Assembly (NCBI RefSeq): GCF_046630445.1
Contig: NC_092334.1
Span: 105,347,501 to 105,411,500 of the forward strand
DNA from: Rutidosis leptorrhynchoides
Lineage: Eukaryota > Streptophyta > Magnoliopsida > Asterales > Asteraceae
Reading direction: 5' to 3'
DNA: 64,000 nucleotides
The translations under genes were made by a program, and so were the position numbers. Positions 59,798-64,000 of the stretch are shown here, piece by piece. The notes under the pieces are model-generated. The model was not told where the DNA came from. It was given only the letters and a program-made list of their open reading frames with translations, and ran no database searches. Within the stretch, counting starts at the first letter, position 1. Each line of letters begins with the position of its first letter.

Positions 59798-60835
59798 ATG
59801 GCACCGACTACTCGTCAGAACTTGAACATGAGTGAGGAAGACTTCCGTGCTTTCCTAGCAGCAAATATAGCCGCAGTACAGGCTGCAATGCAAAACAACA
59901 ATAACTCAGGGTCTAGCAGTGGAGTTAACTCCACAGGAAATCATGTAGGATGCTCCTACAAGGCTTTCACTGCTTGTAAACCTCTGGAATTCGATGGAAC
60001 TGAAGGACCAGTTGGACTGAAACGATGGACCGAAAAAGTCGAATCTGTGTTTGCTATAAGCAATTGTGCTGAGGAAGATAAGGTGAAGTACGCCACGCAT
60101 ACCTTCATAGGTACTACGTTAACATGGTGGAATACCTATCTCGAACAAGTGGGACAAGATGCTGCTTACGCACTACCGTGGCCAGCATTCAAACACTTAA
60201 TGAACGAGCAGTACCGTCCCAGAAATGAGGTCAATAAGCTCAAGGTAGAGCTTAGAGGGTTACGAACACAAGGGTTTGATATTACCACGTACGAACGACG
60301 ATTCACAGAGTTGTGCCTATTGTGTCCGGGAGCGTTCGAAGATGAAGAAGAGAAAATCGACGCATTTGTAAAAGGGTTACCGGAAAGGATCCAAGAGGAT
60401 ATAAGTTCACACGAGCTTGCCTCCATACAAAAGGCAAGTCGAATGGCTCATAAACTTATAAATCAAATTGAGGAAAGGATTAAAGAACAGGCAGCCGAAG
60501 AAGCCAATACGAAACAAGTCAAGAGGAAATGGGAAGAAACCAGTGACAAGGGTCACAATTTCAATAATCAACCCAACAATCACAACTAAAATCGCACCAA
60601 TTTTTGCAACAATAAACGCAACAACAACAACCACCCCAGCAACAACTACAACAACCGTTTCAACAACAATAACAACCGCAACAACAACATTCCCAACAAT
60701 AACAACAAGAGGCAGAAATTCTGCCAGAGATGTAAAGGATACCATCCAACTGGGCTCTGTACATCAGTGTGTACTAAGTGTAATAGAAAGGGCCATGGTG
60801 CGACAAACTGCAAAATCTACAAAATCAATGGCTAA
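59798..60835 (+). pseudogene. E4 gag
   Basis: ATG 59798 (MAPTTRQNLNMSEEDFRAFL). The retrotransposon gag core spans residues ~55-215 (FDGTEGPVGLKRWTEKVESV, TLTWWNTYL, FKHLMNEQYRPRNEVNKLK, FVKGLPERIQ). TAA at 60587-60589 interrupts, after which the same frame runs through an Asn-rich linker and two zinc knuckles (CQRCKGYHPTGLC, CTKCNRKGHGATNC) to a TAA at 60833-60835. A third knuckle is in the next frame near 60890 (YFGCGKKGHYKNMC), with its first Cys replaced by Tyr. Gag builds the particle and binds RNA. Confidence 0.87.
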
Positions 60836-63119
60836 GGGAACAAATAATGCCAGAACAAGTTATGCAGACATTACCTATTTCGGATGCGGGAAGAAGGGCC
60901 ATTACAAAAATATGTGTCCATATCAGGGGGATAATAATGGGCAAGGCCGAGGAAGAGTCTTCAACATTAATGCGGTTGAAGCGCAGGAAGACCCGGAGCT
61001 TGTTAGGGGTACGTTTCTTATTGATAATACATCTGCTTATGTTTTATTTGATTCGGGTGCGGATAGAAGCTATATGAGTAAGGATTTCTGTGCTAAATTA
61101 AGTTGTCTATTGATGCCTTTGGATAATAAGTTTATACTAGAATTAGCAAACGGTAAATTAATTGCAGCAGATAATATATGTCGGAATCGAGAAATTAAAC
61201 TAGTTAGTGAAACATTTAAGATGGATTTGATACCAGTAGAGTTAGGGAGTTTTGATGTGATAATCGGCATGGACTGGTTGAAAGAGGTGAAAGCAGAGAT
61301 CGTATGTTACAAAAATGCAATTCGCATTGTACGAGATGAAGGAAAACCCTTAATGGTGTACGGAGAAAAGAACAACGCGAAGCTAAATCTTATTAGTAAT
61401 TTGAAGGTGCAAAAGCTAATAAGAAAGGGTTGCTATGCTGTTCTAGCACACTTCGAGAAAGTACAAACTGAAGAAAAGAGCATCAATGATGTTCCCGTCG
61501 CAAAAGAATTTCCTGATGTATTTTCGAAAGAATTATCGAGATTACCTCCACACCGATCCGTTGAATTTCAAATAGATCTTGTACCGGGAGCTGCATCAAT
61601 AGTTCGTGCTCCATACAGACTCGCACCCAGCAAAATGAAGGAACTTCAAAGCCAATTATAAGAACTTCTAGAGCGTGGTTTCATACGACCAAGTACATCA
61701 CCATGGGGAGCTCCTGTTTTGTTTGTCAAAAAGAAGGATGGTACATTCAGGTTGTTTATCGACTGCCGAGAGTTGAACAAACTTACCATCAAGAACCGTT
61801 ACCCACTATCAAGAATCGACGACTTATTTGATCAATTACAAGGCTCGTCAGTTTATTCGAAGATTGATTTACGTTCTGGGTATCCTTAAATGAGGGTGAA
61901 GGAGGACGATATTCCGAAGACTGCTTTTAGAACGTGTTACGATCATTACGAGTTAATAATTATGCCGTTTAGATTGACTAACGCACCAGCTGTGTTCATG
62001 GAAATCATGAACCGTGTGTGTGGACCATATCTCGACAAGTTTGTCATTGTTTTCATTGATGACATACTTATCTACTCAAAGAATGATCAAGAGAACGAAG
62101 AACATTTGAGAAAAGTGCTAGAGTTGTTGAGGAAAGAAAAACTGTATGCTAAGTTTTCAAAGTGTGCATTTTGGTTGGAAGAAGTTCAATTCCTCGGTCA
62201 CATAGTGAACAAAGAAGGTATTCAGGTGGATCCGACAAAGATTGAGACCGTTAAAAAGTGGGAAACCCCTAAAACTCTGAAGCATATACGCCAATTTTTA
62301 GGACTGGCTGGTTACTACAGAAGATTCATCCAAGATTTTTCCAAAATAGCAAAACCCTTGACTGCATTAACGTATAAAGGGAAGAAATTTGAATGGAAGG
62401 ATGAACAAGAAAAGGCGTTTCAATTGTTGAAGAAAAAGTTAACTACGGCACCTATATTGTCATTGCCTGAAGGGAATGATGATTTTGTGATATATTGTGA
62501 TGCCTCAAAGCAAGGCCTCGGTTGTGTATTAATGCAACGAACGAAGGTAATTGCTTATGCGTCTAGACAATTGAAGATTCACGAGCAAAATTATACGACA
62601 CACGATTTGGAATTAGGCGCTGTTGTTTTTGCATTAAAGACTTGGAGGCACTATTTATATGGGGTCAAAAGTATTATATATACCGACCACAAAAGTCTCC
62701 AACACATATTTAATCAGAAACAACTGATTATGAGGCAGCATAGGTGGATTGAGTTATTGAATGATTACGATTTCGAGATTCGTTACCACCCGGGGAAGGC
62801 GAATGTGGTAGCCGACGCTTTGAGTAGAAAGGACAGAGAACCTATACGGGTAAAAGCTATGAATATAATTATTCGTACTAACCTTACTACTCAAATAAAG
62901 GAGGCGCAACAAGGAGTTGTAAAAGAAGGAAATTTGAAGAATGAAATACCCAGAGGATCGGAGAAACATCTTAATACTCTGGAAGACGGAACCCGATATA
63001 GGGCTGAAAGAATTTGGGTACCAAAGTTTGGAGATGTGAGAGAAAAGGTACTTAACGGAGCACATAAAACTAGATATTCAATACATCCCGGAGTGGGGAA
63101 GATGTTTGACGTGTTCTAA
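60836..63119 (+). pseudogene. E4 protease-reverse transcriptase-RNase H
   Basis: One frame (third frame) runs through. Third knuckle near 60890; protease with DSGADRSYM near 61050 and VIIGMDWL near 61265; RT from about 61500 ([17 protein letters not shown]). A TAA lies at 61659-61661, then [15 protein letters not shown] and a second TAA at 61887-61889. Then [14 protein letters not shown], catalytic [24 protein letters not shown], RNase H ([32 protein letters not shown]) and the start of integrase ([25 protein letters not shown]). The active sites are intact, but two stops and the frame change from gag block expression. Confidence 0.9.
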
Positions 63120-64000
63120 GGTCAAAGGTGAACATCAGAAACCATCAGGTCTACTTCAACAACCCGAAATCCTGGAATGGAAATGGGAAAACATTACCAT
63201 GGATTTCATTACTAAATTGCCAAGGACTGCAAGTGGTTATGATACTATTTGGGTAATAGTCGATCGTCTCACCAAGTCTGCACACTTTCTGCCAATGAGA
63301 GAAGATGATAAAATGGAGAAGTTGGCGAGATTATACTTGAAGGAAGTTGTCTCTAGACATGGAATACCAATCTCTATTATCTCTGATAGAGATGGCAGAT
63401 TTATTTCAAGGTTTTGGCAGACATTACAACAAGCATTGGGAACTCGTCTAGACATGAGTACTGCCTATCATCCATAAATCGATGGGCAGAGCGAAAGGAC
63501 GATACAAAATCTTGAAGACATGCTACGAGCATGTGTTATTGGTTTTGGAGACGGTTGGGATCGACATCTACTATTAGCAGAATTTTCCTACAACAACAGT
63601 TACCACTCGAGTATCGAAATGGCACCGTTCGAAGCACATTATGGTAGAAATTGCAGATCTCCAATTTGTTGGAATGAATTGGGGGATAGACAGATTACGG
63701 GTCCGGAGATAATCCAAGAAACTACAGAGAAAATCATCCAAATTCAACAACGGTTGAAACCGCTCAGAGTCGACAAAAGAGCTACGCGGACCTTAAAAGG
63801 AAAGATATAGAATTTGAAATTGGGGAGATGGTCATGCTTAAGGTTTCGCCTTGGAAAGGCATTGTTCGATTTGGTAAACAGGGGAAACTAAATCCAAGAT
63901 ACATTGGACCATTCAAGATTTTAGATCGTGTCGGACCAGTAGCCTACCGACTTGAATTACCTCAACAACTCGCCAATGTACATAATACCTTTCACGTCTC
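63080..64000 (+). pseudogene. E4 integrase (deleted zinc domain, continues past window)
   Basis: After YSIHPG...GKM a deletion of roughly 75 bases joins directly to [12 protein letters not shown], removing part of the HHCC domain and shifting frame. The DDE core follows ([26 protein letters not shown]). A TAA at 63475-63477 stands where the family has Gln in HPQ, then [10 protein letters not shown] 1-base shift near 63765 leads to the C-terminal GPY/F region ([20 protein letters not shown]), which is cut by the window end. Confidence 0.88.

Larger units (their letters stand above)
54292..64000 (+). mobile_element. E4: Tekay-clade chromovirus carrying an F-box ORF (3' end outside window)
   Basis: 5' LTR 54292-57797, PBS at 57800, accessory ORFs 58006-59459, hairpin 59648-59664, gag from 59798, then protease, RT, RNase H and integrase up to the window end. 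Protein motifs match E2 closely ([27 protein letters not shown]). Several stops, at least two frameshifts and one integrase deletion make gag-pol non-functional. The 3' LTR and target duplication are beyond 64000. Confidence 0.92.

Overview
This is plant nuclear DNA: AT-rich, with spliced gene remnants and about 85% transposable elements. The element types (Tekay- and Athila-clade Ty3/gypsy, Ty1/copia with an extra 3' reading frame, hAT-type non-autonomous transposons) and the style of the accessory reading frames suggest a eudicot, probably Asteraceae. The family is an inference from memory of similar elements. No intact single-copy host gene was found. The only host-like genes are two broken ones on the minus strand: an F-box pseudogene (3652-3904) and a nine-exon RPA1-like pseudogene (4685-8719).

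Layout. (E0) 1-3651 is the 3' part of a probable copia-type element: a long accessory reading frame, a polypurine tract and a 227-bp LTR, inserted in the F-box pseudogene. 3652-8719 holds the two pseudogenes, with a 1,168-bp hAT element (8-bp target duplication) inside the RPA1-like gene. 8720-11100 is intergenic, with a TA repeat, a possible MITE and the decayed tail of a hAT transposase. (E1) 11101 to about 46436 is a non-autonomous LTR element with 4.5-kb LTRs and no gag-pol. (E2) Inside it at 16328-40383 lies a minus-strand Tekay/chromovirus element with target duplication ATCCC. (E3) Inside E2 at 23875-39250 lies an Athila element with target duplication GCAAA, carrying gag-protease, RT-RNase H-integrase and an env-position ORF. 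E2 also holds a 788-bp hAT element. (E5) About 46437-52870 is a minus-strand copia element that truncates the E1 3' LTR, is hit by a 633-bp hAT element, and shares its LTR with a second copia fragment. (E4) 54292-64000 is a Tekay element running off the window. It carries, between primer-binding site and gag, an acidic ORF and an intact 230-residue F-box-type ORF.

How the parts work together. E1 and E4 share the 3' part of the LTR, a tRNA-iMet primer-binding site and a small hairpin between an accessory-gene slot and the gag position. E1 also shares a palindrome just before the 3' LTR with E2. E1 has no enzymes, so a reasonable inference is that it was copied in trans by Tekay relatives. The slot upstream of gag holds a Ser/Asp-rich, coiled-coil-like protein in E1 and an F-box protein in E4. 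The E4 F-box aligns closely with the broken F-box gene at the left of the window. Nearly every gag-pol frame in the window has stops, frameshifts or deletions, so the elements are fossils. The order of events is readable: E1, then E2 into E1, then E3 and a hAT into E2.
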